64,000 nucleotides of DNA, taken from the NCBI GenBank assembly GCA_012932865.1, contig SAXG01000011.1:1-64000 (forward strand). Direction: 5' to 3'. The position numbers and the translations under genes are program-made. The notes beneath the pieces were generated by a model that searched no databases, was not told where the DNA came from, and saw nothing but the letters and a program-made list of their open reading frames with translations. This stretch comes from Amylostereum areolatum (taxonomy: Eukaryota; Basidiomycota; Agaricomycetes; Russulales; Stereaceae). Below, one piece after another: positions 10,724 to 21,314 of the stretch (the first letter of the stretch is position 1; the number at the start of each line of letters is the position of its first letter).

Positions 10724-13193
10724 TCACGATGTTGTGTTCCCCGACCCGGGTGGAGATAGGGTCCGTTTAGAACGATCGTTGCGACGAAGTCGCTTCACTG
10801 CGCCCTCTTCGTCTATTGAAGCACTTCGCTTCCTCCTGCCATTGTGGTTGGAAATGTTTTCCGGTTCAGAATCCCCAGATACAGATGTGATGCCGTTCCG
10901 AGGGGGTTGGATTTGCGCGCCGTCGTCGTTGCGCCAACCTGGATTACGAAGATAGTGATTGAATATGCGCCAGAGAGGGATAGAGCTTTTGAGGTCTTTG
11001 ATTCTAGACTCTCTTTGCGCTTCCGCCTTTTGGGAAGCCTCCCACGCTAACTTTGATGATTTGTTCGCTCTCTCCACGACCTCTGGGCTGAATAAACCCG
11101 GCGGTGGATAAAATGGTTCCCAGGGCTCACGTTGTGTCTGGGGGAGGTAAAGCGGCTTGAAGAGATTACGAGCGGCGTTCATGAGCGAGATCAGGGGCCT
11201 GGGGAGGTCGCTGCTGGTCATAAGATCATCGGATGTGAATACGCTGTTCAGGATCATAGACTTCCTCATGTCGCCTCCGACAACCTCGTTGTCGTTCCCC
11301 TCGGTGTACGCGTCGAAGACTTGGAAGAAAGTGAGAGCAAAGTCCGCGCGCCGTCCACATTGGGTAGGACGGTATTTGAGGACATGGTAGAACAGGACGT
11401 GAACGAAGGACTCAAGATCATCCCGCAAAAGGTGGTCCCGCTTGAACGGCTCCTTGAAAAGGGCCACAGACATGGATTGAATCGTGCCCTATTTCACATA
11501 TCGTCAAGCGAACGTCTTATGAATGTGTGGATACTCACGGTTCGCCGTCGCCATTGTGGATCGGAAGGCACATCCATGCACCAACACAGGTCCCAGTCAA
11601 TGAGCATTCCGTTGCCGTCTTCATCGATCAAGATGTTACCAGCGCTGATGTCCTGGTGAAGGGTCTGTGCATCCTCGTACGCAAGCCGATGACCTGTAAA
11701 ATCAGTATCGTCAGAAACGCGTGGACGATTGAATACGGTAGAAGTAAAGATTTTTACACGTTAACGCGTGAAAGAGAACTTGGCAAAACTCTTTCGTCAC
11801 TTTGAACGTGTGTAATGGGCGCCCAATCTTTCCGAGAACGATGCGATGGTGGGTGAGGGGATTAACATCTTCTGTATTGTACGCCCAGTCCTTCGTAGCA
11901 TAGTCTTGGGTAACGGTTACCTGCGCCTTCCTGTTGGGTCGGAGCCTTGTCAAAGCATACGGTCGCACTAAAGGAACATCGCCTCCGTAGCGATAGTCGG
12001 GAAGGTATGGGACTTTCTTTTTGTTCAGGCGCTGATAGACCTCGCCCTCGACGGGTATTCCTGGGAGTGAGATTCGCCAGGTGTCCTTCAAATACACCAC
12101 GGTTGGGGTCGCGGTGTCAGTGATGTCGATGCCAATGTAGCCAGATGTCGATCGGCCAGGGAGGGTGTCGGGGTATGATTGGGGTTGACCGGCGATAACG
12201 ACATGGCAATCGTTTCCATCCCATACCTCAAAACGACGGAGGGTCTCGTTTTTGTCGGGAAGGGTGTGATAGGACAGTCTTTTTCGTGCGGCGTCGAAAG
12301 CACCGTGGGCGAGCCGAATTTCTTGGTCGCTTGGCATAGAGACCGTTGTATCGAAGCCGCGCTGGGCTGGAGTCATGAAGTTGAATCGCCAGAGAAACTT
12401 GGTCAGATACGTCGTCGTTTGCCAGTTGAACCGCTCGCTGAAGATAGCACCGCTTCGATCCCAACGCATGAGCCGCGCTTCTTCGTGCATGATCAGCACA
12501 GAAAATGTGAAGACACGATGCCCGCTTTTGAACATCGCCATCACGTACGACGTCATTTCTTCTCGCGCGGCTTGGGATTCTCTGTCGATGTATCTTGGAT
12601 CGAGGTTTCGTCGATTTTCTTGTCCGCGTGGGGCGTCTAAAACGTCTTCGCATGGCTCCCGCTCTCCCTGAGGGTTTTTGTACTTGAGCTTGAAAAAGAG
12701 GAACGATTTTGAGAGTATTTCGACGATGCGCTTCCCGTCGAGGGCAGAAGACGATGGTGTGGAAGATGACGGAGCTTGGGAGGAAGCCGGGGATACCAAT
12801 GAAATGGATGTCGACGGGGTTGCAAGAGCCTCAGGATTGTCTGCTTCATCGAGCACATTCATTTCCACTTGGCGAAATGTCTCCGCGTATTCCCCGTGAG
12901 CATGCAAGTTACGAGTATCTTCAATACTGATGTTGGGGCAGTAAGGTTTGAGGGCCCGGATCTGATATTCATACCAGTTTATTAGCTACTATCGAGCTCA
13001 ATCCTCAAGGATGGAAAAGACGTACCAGTGTCGACTCGTCGACCTGCGAATCCTCTTCAAAGCACATCAAGCCTTTGTTTGGAATAGCGGGGGCCGAGGC
13101 AGGGGGCTTCGGTGTGTGATTGTTGATGAACTGGTTGGGAGGTTGAGGGCCAACCCAAAGTCCATCCATATCCTGGTCGTGCATCTGGTACAT
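10724..13193 (-). CDS. FunK1 fungal-type protein kinase, copy 1
   Basis: Four exons on the minus strand. Exon 1 starts at ATG 13193 with a DMDGLWVGPQP motif and splices (donor GTACGT near 13022) to the long exon carrying the kinase N-lobe: YVMAMFKSGHRVFTFSV, EARLMRWDRSG, FLWRFN, RGFDTTV, DTWRI and YRYGGDVP. After an intron near 11695-11765 come the catalytic loop HQDISAGNIL and the metal-binding IDWDLC (about 11580-11660), then TGTIQSMSVALF and the DDLESFVHVLFYH helix. The C-terminal tail is basic (GRRKRS, KRLRRNDRSKR), suggesting nuclear targeting. HxD replaces the usual HRD arginine with Gln, and DFG is DWD, as is usual in FunK1. All exons are in frame. It is a close paralogue of the gene at 51.6-54.4 kb. 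Substrates are unknown. Confidence 0.85.
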
Positions 13194-13410
13194 CTTTTTT
13201 GCAAGAACCCCTTGTTACGTCAAGTTATGCTAGGATGAATCAAGCTTGAGATGGCGACGAGTATGCTGGATAGCCGTGCAGGATAAGCTTGATAGGTTGA
13301 AGTGGACTGGACAGGTGGCCGGTGCGCCGTTGCTCGTGTAGAACTTAAGGCGTGATAGGAGCCACTGAGCGGTGTTTGGTAGCGTTGTTCTTCGCGTTGG
13401 CGAGGGGATT

Positions 13411-13458
13411 TGGAAGAGTGGAAGGGTGGAAGGGTGGAAGAGTGGAAGAGTGGAAGGA
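13411..13458. repeat. minisatellite, six 8-base units (TGGAAGRG)
   Basis: Six head-to-tail copies of TGGAAGAG/TGGAAGGG lie just upstream of the FunK1 gene, between its start and a possible minus-strand TATA-like TATATAG near 13475. They would fall in the 5' leader or core promoter. Confidence 0.8.
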
Positions 13459-14316
13459 AAAGCAAGCATAATTGCTATATAGGCTGATCATGGTGTCTTC
13501 AATTTAACCGACGCCTCTTGGCGCCCATTGTTCGTGTTCGCGCCTATGCTTGTGTCGACGTCACGCGTCGATTGTCAAGCAGCGCCGCTGCGGCGACAAA
13601 CTTACGATGAACGATATGATCTCCGTTGTCCCTCGTGTCTATTGTCCTCTAAATATGTCAATATGCATAAGTCCGACCCCGCAACCGACAGCCAATACCC
13701 AGTTTTCATCCCTAATAGCCTCCCGCTGCCTCTTCCAACCGCCAGCGTACGTCGGGTCCTGGCTTGGTACCATAACGCAACTCAGCTTGTCCCACTATTC
13801 CTGCCGAAATGACACCCAATGGAGATACGACCGACCTTTGGCTTGGACCCCAACACTGGCCCGGTTAATGAAGGATTTTCTTCCGAAGCTTCCAAGAAGA
13901 ACCCCTACTTTACCAGATGGTGGCAAGATAGCCTATCCCTCAAACTCCCAGGTTGAAGGGCACATGCTCGTATGTATTTGCCTCTCTCGTACGTGATGGC
14001 AGCGCCGTGACGCGTGAAGAGGAATCAGAATAGCCTGGATAACGACTCGATCTGAACACTGATTTGTTCTCCTAGTTTGTCTAAGAAACATCCAAAAGGG
14101 CAACTCGCTACGTGGTCAGGCAGGGGGGGCGTAGGTGACCTGCGGATTTGACTTGGTGAACGATGTACAGTCTGAAATTGCATCCTGCCCATATTTTCGT
14201 ATTCAGAAGATAGCCCTCGAATTGAAAACTCGCGACACCACAATCAATGCTATGTATATATAGCCCTAAGTACCTGGCATATTCAATAAACCCGCCATAT
14301 ACAAAGCAAACCCCTA
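13459..14316. other. intergenic, mostly without recognisable genes
   Basis: No domain recognised apart from the small open frame at 13819-13956. Other frames (13528-13812, 13550-13996 plus; 14025-14243 minus) overlap each other and look random. Confidence 0.4.
13819..13956 (+). CDS. small ORF of 45 codons, or last exon of a decayed gene
   Basis: ATG at 13819 to TGA 13954-13956. The product begins MEIRPTFGLDPNTGPVNEGF and ends DSLSLKLPG. The charged/aromatic stretch NPYFTRWWQDS looks like real protein rather than random translation, and codon use is normal for the window. No domain, signal peptide or helix is recognisable. It could equally be the final exon of a longer, broken gene, since the upstream 250 bases hold no obvious exon. 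Confidence 0.25.
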   Translation: MEIRPTFGLDPNTGPVNEGFSSEASKKNPYFTRWWQDSLSLKLPG

Positions 14317-15972
14317 CTAAAACATGGATCTAGGGGAAGAATGCTGCACCTGTCCATCCATTTGGTCGCCCCACACCCATCCCAGATGCGCGGCAACATT
14401 GACAGGCGACAGCGGCCGTGGTGACCCAATGCTCTCCTTCAAACTCTGGCGGTCGCGCTCCTTACGCTCCTTTTTCCCGGCGAACATACCCTTCCATCCA
14501 CCCCCAGCCCGTTTAAATGCCCGCCGGAGGAGGGATTTCTTCGGCGGTTCCTCAGGAGGTGGTGAGCGCGAGCGTGTGAAGGTGGATAATGGAGGCGACG
14601 GTGGCAACTCGGCGAAGTGGGGGTGTAGGGTGGATGGACAGGCCTGGGGCTGTCCCTGCGGATCCCGAGACGACGAGGTCACGCAGTGGCGACACTCGCA
14701 TGCAGTTGTCGAGAGATGAGATACATCTTCAAGGCTGTATGCCGCGACGAAGCCATCCACGCGTCCGCGCGCATCTGGAACCGGAGGTGCCAGTAGACCC
14801 GGGGAAAGTGCAAGCGTCTCGTATTGAGGCGACATTGGAGGCGACATGGTCTCGTCGCAATCGTAGGAAAAGTCTTGATATCTGATTTGAGCGTAGGATT
14901 CCTCCGGAGAACGGGTGGAGGGGGCTGAGCTAAGGTGGGCGGCGAGGGATTCATCGGGGCGGAGGATAACGATGGTAGGGACGGGCGCGCCGTTGAAGAT
15001 GCGCTGCTGCCTTGGTCCGAGGCGTTTGCTGTCGATTCGCTTCATGGCTTGCAACTCCTGGGCGACGGCCATCAGCTCGGCAAGAGGATCCAGACATTGA
15101 AGTTCAGGAGACCCAGGTGTGGAGACGGGAGGTGGAGGTGAGAAGAGAACACGAGGCGTTGCCTGTTGAATGGGTGGCGGGGGAGACGATATGGCGCGAG
15201 GACTTGGCGTTCGCGGATAGGGAAGAGAGACGGTCGGAGTGACAGGAAGATGTGCGTCGGTTGTGATGGTGAAATCGATGAAAGAGAAATCCGAGTCGAG
15301 GGGGATGGCACCGTATAATGCGTCGTCAAGATCTAGATGTGTGGCCTTTGTTGCAGAAGGGCTCATAGTACTGGACATGGACATATTGTAGAAGTTGAGT
15401 CCGGCGACAGCAGAAGAGTCGTACGCGGGTTGAAGGAAAGAGAGCGGCGGCGACGAAAGTCCAAGGTCGGGTAGAAACTCTGGGGCGCATACATCCAGAG
15501 GATCTGTGTAGGGAGTTTTGAACGCGTCGAGCCCTCGAAAGAATGAACTGGGTGAGAACGAAGGATCTACGTCGTCGTTTAGTTCCAGCCCGCCAGGACG
15601 CGTGAGACCGTCGGTATCAGGGGATTGTATGAGGCATAGAGGGCTTGGTATACAGTTAGTGTTACAAGGTAATCCAGGACTGCAGTAGGGTGGGATCGGC
15701 GGAAGTGGTGGTGGGGGTGTGGTGGGCGAGCGGTTAGTTGATACTAGAGATGTTACACGCCGGGCCAGGGCACTGAGAGAATTCTTCCTGCGTAGGCGTC
15801 CACCGTCTCCCTTCGCAGATTTTTTCCGCTGAAGGGGATGGTATCCTAGCGGAGGTGACATGGGCGGGCGGAATGTCTGGGAGCCGGGAGAACCGGGAGA
15901 AGGAGGCGCTGAGCGCGGGATATGAGGAATGGGTCTGGGTCCGAGTGGGATCGACGTCAGGTCCTTCAGCAT
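14317..15972 (-). CDS. proline/serine-rich hypothetical protein, 551 aa, intronless
   Basis: An uninterrupted frame from ATG 15972 to the stop at 14317. The protein is low-complexity and rich in Pro and Ser with many SP sites (SAPPSPGSPGS, RTPSPRAISSPPPPI, SRSPPPEEPPKKS). A basic block follows near residues 50-75 (RKKSAKGDGGRLRRKNS) and a second near the C-terminus (KKSLLRRAFKRAGGGWKGMFAGKKERKERD). There is no signal peptide, transmembrane segment or catalytic motif. The SP/TP density suggests a proline-directed kinase target and scaffold or regulatory role, but this is inference. It is transcribed away from the gene at 16397 across a 424-bp shared upstream region. Confidence 0.7.
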   Translation of the reverse strand: MLKDLTSIPLGPRPIPHIPRSAPPSPGSPGSQTFRPPMSPPLGYHPLQRKKSAKGDGGRLRRKNSLSALARRVTSLVSTNRSPTTPPPPLPPIPPYCSPGLPCNTNCIPSPLCLIQSPDTDGLTRPGGLELNDDVDPSFSPSSFFRGLDAFKTPYTDPLDVCAPEFLPDLGLSSPPLSFLQPAYDSSAVAGLNFYNMSMSSTMSPSATKATHLDLDDALYGAIPLDSDFSFIDFTITTDAHLPVTPTVSLPYPRTPSPRAISSPPPPIQQATPRVLFSPPPPVSTPGSPELQCLDPLAELMAVAQELQAMKRIDSKRLGPRQQRIFNGAPVPTIVILRPDESLAAHLSSAPSTRSPEESYAQIRYQDFSYDCDETMSPPMSPQYETLALSPGLLAPPVPDARGRVDGFVAAYSLEDVSHLSTTACECRHCVTSSSRDPQGQPQACPSTLHPHFAELPPSPPLSTFTRSRSPPPEEPPKKSLLRRAFKRAGGGWKGMFAGKKERKERDRQSLKESIGSPRPLSPVNVAAHLGWVWGDQMDGQVQHSSPRSMF

Positions 15973-16396
15973 GACCCCGGGGTGGAATGGCGATTTGGGG
16001 GCGGAGACGCGAAAGGTAACGCGACAGCGTGGTGCATCGAGGCGGGAGGAGAGATCCCTCGATCGGTATATTGTTCGTCGCGTTCACGTGATTCTGTGAA
16101 CATAACTTTAGCTTTCTTCGACTGTCTCATTTCTACCACCACCACCACCACCATCGACGATCCCCCTCTTCTCTTCTTCCGTCCTCTCAATATCTATTCT
16201 AGAATCTTTGCTTCTGGATACTCTATGCGATTCCCGGGAAATCTTGGCTCTGTCTTGGACCAGCACCTCAGGGACCCGGATACCCATCTGCAGACCAAAT
16301 CGCAACGGGCTCAGACAGTCTTGCCTGGATGAGACCTATAATTCTGCACAAGGCCAAGGGGACTGTGAAAATTTCCTTCCTTCTTAACACTCAAAG
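15973..16396. promoter_or_regulatory. divergent intergenic promoter region
   Basis: The 424 bp separate two genes transcribed in opposite directions. They include a (CCA)n-like tract near 16136-16154. No TATA box is convincing on either side. Confidence 0.4.
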
Positions 16397-17179
16397 ATGT
16401 TAACGTCAGAAATCTTTCCTCCAACCCGCGATGGCCAACTCGATGCCCTCCAATGTATATTGGATGGGATGCTGCAGGAGTCAGGATACCATGCCACGAT
16501 ACAAGGTATTTGTTTTCCCCAATTTTACAAACGTACGCTGATTTTTTTGGAAGGTCTTGAACAGTCGCCTTCGTATTGTGCATCAATAGCCTCCCCATCC
16601 CTGACGAAATCACCTTCCTGCCCTTCTCTCGCTTTCATCTGCAATGCGAATCTTGTCGCATCTCAAGCCCCTGTTTCTCGTTACCTCAAGGCGCCGTATG
16701 GGTACACTCCTCTCGGCCTAGCAATTTCCTCTATCTTTCCCAAGCGTGGAACGCCTCATCATCGTCCACCCATCGGTCTCGGTCTACCGCGCACGCCTAA
16801 CCGCCAGCCCCGCGCATCCACAACACGCCTCGCCTCCCTCCAATCGCCCCCACCGCCCTTGTTCTTGGGGCTTGAAGATGAAGGGGACGAGGATTCGGGC
16901 TTACCTCCTATGACACGACGGGTTTCATATCAGACCATCCCGTGGATCGACCCGAAGGACCGACTGCGTCAGTTTGGTTCTCTGCTGGATACCCTCCGCG
17001 CAGATTTTATTACAGAGTCGTCGTCAGAAACTCTTCCATCGACAGCCCCCTCCAAGTTCGCGCCACACGCATCTTGGGATTCATCGCCTTCGCTTTCAGC
17101 CTCTCGATATGCCGCGACGACGGAGTGGCCTGATACGGACTTCTGGGACCTCGAGGGACGTACACCGCTGGCTTTCTAA
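16397..17179 (+). CDS. hypothetical protein with one likely intron
   Basis: ATG at 16397 (MLTSEIFPPTRDGQLDALQ) to a stop at 17177-17179. A 48-nt stretch at 16506-16553 has a GTATTT donor, a CTGAT branch-like site and a TTGGAAG acceptor. Because 48 is divisible by three, the frame stays open, but the segment is better read as an intron, giving IQ-GLEQSPS and about 244 residues. The middle is Pro-rich, followed by an acidic patch (EDEGDEDSG) and a tail ending DFWDLEGRTPLAF. No family recognised. Confidence 0.55.
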   Translation: MLTSEIFPPTRDGQLDALQCILDGMLQESGYHATIQGICFPQFYKRTLIFLEGLEQSPSYCASIASPSLTKSPSCPSLAFICNANLVASQAPVSRYLKAPYGYTPLGLAISSIFPKRGTPHHRPPIGLGLPRTPNRQPRASTTRLASLQSPPPPLFLGLEDEGDEDSGLPPMTRRVSYQTIPWIDPKDRLRQFGSLLDTLRADFITESSSETLPSTAPSKFAPHASWDSSPSLSASRYAATTEWPDTDFWDLEGRTPLAF

Positions 17180-17648
17180 ACAAGGTCTGTGAAACCATCA
17201 TGGGAACCTTTTCTTCCATTGTATGCCGCTGCGCGCGCACGCTATTTGTATCTTCTGTGTTCCTGTAAGCCCTGCACCCGGCGCCCCCCATTGTATAGTA
17301 GTGTATTGCTCATACAGTATGTTTGGATGGATGTACCTACCATCACTGTTGCTTCCGCCTGAAGAATTCTTTACCGGTTTCGCACATACGTACGGACAAA
17401 TTCGAGAACCTCTGAACGATCTGAACTTTGAAGGGCACGTATAAGTACGTGGACCTCACCGTCTCGGAGCGTTCGTACACAATTACTACACATCAGACAG
17501 AGCATAATGTAATGTACATGACGTACACTTGAGTACAACGTACTAGATATCCAGCAGCTTTAGCAGAGTCGGTACAGCGAGCGCAGCCAATGAAACCCCT
17601 TGAAACCCCTCTTCCTGAAGATAATCAGGCCATGTCCCAGCGCCAATG
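17180..17648. other. convergent intergenic region
   Basis: 3' flanks of the plus-strand gene ending at 17179 and the minus-strand gene ending at 17649. No gene seen. Confidence 0.4.
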
Positions 17649-18303
17649 CTACAGCCGTCGCCTCTGCATACCTCGACGGCCATTCACCGCAACCTGAGCC
17701 AACGTCGATGAAACCTGGGCGGCGTTCGCGGCGACGGAGGTTGTTGGTGCAGGACTAACGCCAAGGCCGCCTGTGGCGTCACCACTTGCGCTGGAGCCCG
17801 AGCCCGAAGAGGTCGACGATGGGTTTTGACCATTACTGCCACTTCCAGAGCTCTCTTGTGGTAGGCCGCCGGGGCCACTGATAGTTTTGTCATTGTTATT
17901 GTGCGAGCGCGTCCCGCCAACCGCTCCGCCGATGACTGCACCGATGATCACGAGCGCCGCGACGACCAGGCCGATGATGCCCCACTTGGTTCGGTACCAT
18001 GGACGTTTGAGAGGTGGGATGACAGGTGGCGCGGATGATGCGTAGGGATCGAACTCGCGATTGGATGTGAAGATGGGGATGGGAGCGGAGGGAGAAGGCG
18101 GGGTGGAGGACGTGGGTGGGTTGGGGTGACCTTCTCCAAGGAGGCCGACATTGTATCCTTCCTACGTCCGCCGTAGAACCGAGATGAGGTGGCGAGAGTA
18201 CACGAAAACATACCTGCTTCTCTGCGCGAGTGGGGTCTGGAGCAGATGCGAGCAGGCTCTGATCGTAGTGATTCGGAGCGAGCTTGAGTTCGTGGCTTGT
18301 CAT
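17649..18303 (-). CDS. single-span membrane protein, function unknown
   Basis: Two exons on the minus strand: 18303-18214 encodes exactly 30 residues (MTSHELKLAPNHYDQ start), then a 52-nt intron (GTATGT...ACGTAG) and exon 18161-17649. A Pro-rich, probably cytoplasmic N-terminus (NPPTSSTPPSPSAP) leads to WYRTKW and a single hydrophobic helix (GIIGLVVAALVIIGAVIGGA, about residues 85-108). The Ser/Gly/Asn-rich outer part ends MQRRRL. The plan (short Pro-rich side, one GxxxG-rich helix, Ser/Gly-rich side) is common in basidiomycete predicted membrane proteins of unknown role. Confidence 0.65.
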
Positions 18304-19255
18304 GACTGGAGGATGGGTAGCGCGGCGGAAGGGAAGGTGGAGGTAGAAGATGGACGATAGCTTGTTGGCTGTACCAGTGCACTCGAGCGCGCAGGGCAGA
18401 GCGCCCGGATGCGCGCGACAGATGTGAAAGATGGACAGCCGTCTGACAGCCCCCGCTGATGCGGCGGCATGCCCTTCATTTTCGACGCTTCCGTGGCACG
18501 TGGCCGCTTTCCGCTCCTTCGGACGTCCGACCCTCTTTTCCCGCTATTACCCTCGTATCAATGGTCGAAAGGCTCTGTGTCTTCTCTTCCTCTCGCGATT
18601 TCATGGAACGCATCCCCTTCAGGGCTCTCAGACATCTTCCACGCAGGTCGGTGTCTTTGAAGCTCGCCGTTCAAACCATGGACTCACATTAGCAGCTGCA
18701 ACTAGTCGTACCGGCGGAAGATGTTGGTTTGCCCCAAGTTCCCCTCGCCGAGTCGAGGCTGTTCACCTCCGATTTATGAATACAGACTCGACCCATTCCG
18801 TGGCTATCCGCTCGTCAAAACATCTCTTGTACTCGCTCTTACATCTCGGACTTTGTTTGAACTTTGTTCTCATCCACCGACGCTTGCCTATCAAATGCCG
18901 CTTTACGGAGACGGATCAGCAGTGGGTCTCTGACTCTTCCAAAAGTATGTTCACAGCGTAGGCGTCGGAAGCTCCAGGAACTGACATACTCCGTCCCAGT
19001 CCGACTGTTTTCTGCTCGGTGGAAGCAATTGGTCGAATGTCGGGTTGGGTTTCACTCCACCCTACTCGCGCCTACTCGCCCACGAATGGACATCCATACT
19101 CCTCTTCTCGGCAAATCCGACCATCCATATTCTCGGTCTAGGCCTCGTATCTGACTATCGGGCAAGATCGCATGTTCGCCCCTTGACCCTCGCAGTTGCA
19201 GATATTGACTTGTGCCAACGCACGACTTTGGCCGACTCGAGGGCCCACCGAGCAA
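18304..19255. other. intergenic region upstream of the PEP mutase family gene
   Basis: Divergent upstream DNA shared by the membrane-protein gene and the lyase gene. Plus-strand frames (18431-18961 and others) have no recognisable motif and I do not call them. Confidence 0.4.
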
Positions 19256-19263
19256 TATAAAAG
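19256..19263 (+). promoter_or_regulatory. strong TATA box (TATAAAAG) of the lyase gene
   Basis: A consensus TATAAAAG lies 117 bases before the ATG at 19373. It is followed by a CT-rich initiator region and a pyrimidine-rich leader (CTTCTCCTCACCACC), the pattern of highly expressed fungal genes. Confidence 0.7.
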
Positions 19264-19372
19264 GGGAACTTTTCAGCTTTGTTGGAGATTCATCCGCTCC
19301 TCGTTGGTCGCATCCTCTCCGCAGCACACCTTCTCCTCACCACCTTCTTCACTTAACATCTATTTCTTCGCC

Positions 19373-20757
19373 ATGGCCCCTGGTATGGACTATACCCGTG
19401 CTCCTGAGGAGATCGTGTTCGCTTCACCCGCTCCGACCAACGTTGCGGAACCTCTCGCCTCCGCTCCCTCATCGACGGTGTACTACAACCCGCGTCTCGA
19501 TCCCAAGAACTTCCTCGAGGGCCCACTTTCGTTGAACCCCGCGACGCGTCTGCGCCAGATGCTGGCTCGTCCTGGCATAGTTGTATGTCTGAGATGCATC
19601 CCTCATCTGTCCCATAAGCCCATGCGTAATTTTCAGGTTGCCCCAGGAATTTGCGATGGTATTAGCGCACGCTGTGCGATGGAGGCTGGTTTCACCTGTC
19701 TCTACCAGAGGTAAGCGATGTTTACGCTCGAAATCGACACGCGTCAGCTATAGATACTAACCGGCGATTCAAATAGTGGTGCAGCTACGACAGCCTCGCG
19801 TCTCGGTATGCCAGACCTGGCCATCGCGACCATGAACGATTTCGTCGAGGTACCTCTTCTTCTAGCTCACATCGTGCGCATATACTCACCTACCTCACCG
19901 AAAGAGCGGTCAAATGGTCTGCAGCCTCGACCCTACGATGCCTGTTATTGCCGATGCCGACACCGGGTTTGGCGGCCCCGCCAACGTTGCCCGCACGGTC
20001 ACACAATACGCGAGAGCGGGCATCGCGGCTTGCCACATCGAGGATCAAGTGCAGACGAAACGGTGCGGACATTTGTTGGGCAAGCAGGTCGTTTCCCGGG
20101 AAGAGTTTGTCACTCGCATACGTGCTGCTGTCATCGCACGCGATGCCATCCCCGGTGGTTCCGACTTTGTTATCATCGGGCGTACGGACTCGGCGCAGGT
20201 GTTGGGCATGGAGGAGGCGCTGTACCGGTTGAAGCTCGCGGCAGATGCTGGTGCGGACGTGTGCTTCATCGAGGGCGTGAAGAGCAAGGAGCTCCTCGAA
20301 TCTACCGTCGCTGCGCTCGCCCCTAAACATGTACGTGCATGTACTTCCCGACCGTCAAGCGCACTAATTCCATGCTTCGCAGGTCCTTGTGAATGTCATC
20401 TCTGGCGGCCTGACGCCCTCCTTCACGAGTTGGGATGCGGAGGCTATGGGCGCGAAGATCATCAGTGCGTCTACATCTTTTGTGGGCGTGGCGCGTTCTT
20501 TGACAGCGGATTTTACAGTCTTCTCCCTTGTGTCGTGCGTGGCTGCGCTACACGGTATCCGCGCCGCCATGCATTCGCTCAAGAAAACAGGGACAGACTT
20601 TACATCCGCGAAGGGGATGGACCCCAAGGCATTCTTCGAGGTTATGGGTAAGTTACCTCTTCCATCTAGTGGCGTGTTACTTATGGCGCATGTAGGCTTG
20701 GATGATGTTGTACGCTTGGATGCGCAAGCCGGTGGAAGTGCTTTCAAGGTTGTCTAG
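19373..20757 (+). CDS. isocitrate lyase/PEP mutase family enzyme, candidate oxaloacetate acetylhydrolase
   Basis: Seven exons, all in frame, from MAPGMDYTRAPEE to GGSAFKVV. The alpha/beta barrel shows LARPGIVVAPGICDGISAR, then GMPDLAIATMNDFVE joined to SGQMVCSLDP. VIADADTGFGGP is the metal-binding loop near 19950. IEDQ and TKRCGHLLGK near 20055-20085 form the mobile loop with the catalytic Cys. IGRTDS follows, then VNVISGGLTPSF. Fungal members include oxaloacetate acetylhydrolase (oxalate plus acetate from oxaloacetate), methylisocitrate lyase and carboxyphosphonoenolpyruvate mutase-like proteins. The Ser in VISGGLTP lies where, as I recall, oxaloacetate hydrolases carry their diagnostic serine, so oxalate production is the favoured but unproven role. 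There is no signal peptide, consistent with a cytosolic enzyme. The TATA promoter suggests strong regulated expression. Confidence 0.82.
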
Positions 20758-21314
20758 ATGCCTTCCACGTATGAGCAGATTATTTCTGGAGGCAGGCCTC
20801 GGCTGGAAACGCTCAGACACGATAGACAGCATTAGAAGTTTAGAACTGCGACTGGCTTGCTTGTGTACTAAATTCCTCCTACCTAGACGTACTCACTGTA
20901 TTTGTAGTTTTGCACTAGAACCAGACAGCCGGACGCTGGAATATTATGTATGGAATATAACATCTTCCCAGGGGATTTTCGCATGTTTGTCGACTTCGTG
21001 CGGGCCCCTGTCAGTCATATGAGGCATTGTTCGGAACACCGGGACAAGTTTGCATCCCGATTCCCGGCCGGTTATGCTTCTTGCCCCTAACCCTCATCAT
21101 CATGGCTGGTCTCTCTGCGTTTTGGGCCAGTGATCCATCCTGTTTTCTTCTTCCTGGGCCCTACTCTCGCCCTCGTCACGGTCCACTGGCGTCGTGTCTT
21201 CAAGCTCACGATCATGTGACCGCGTCGCCATATCCAGGCGCCTATTTTTCCGTCGTGCCCTCTCCTCATGTTCACACCCTTTATTCAACCAGACCTATGC
21301 GAAATCCCTAAACC
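20758..21314. other. intergenic region
   Basis: Between two plus-strand genes. Holds the lyase 3' flank and the promoter of the giant gene. No gene seen. Confidence 0.4.

Noticed and set aside
18431..18961. Plus-strand frame of 176 codons upstream of the lyase gene
   Set aside because: No motif, competing frames of similar length, and position in the promoter region of two genes.
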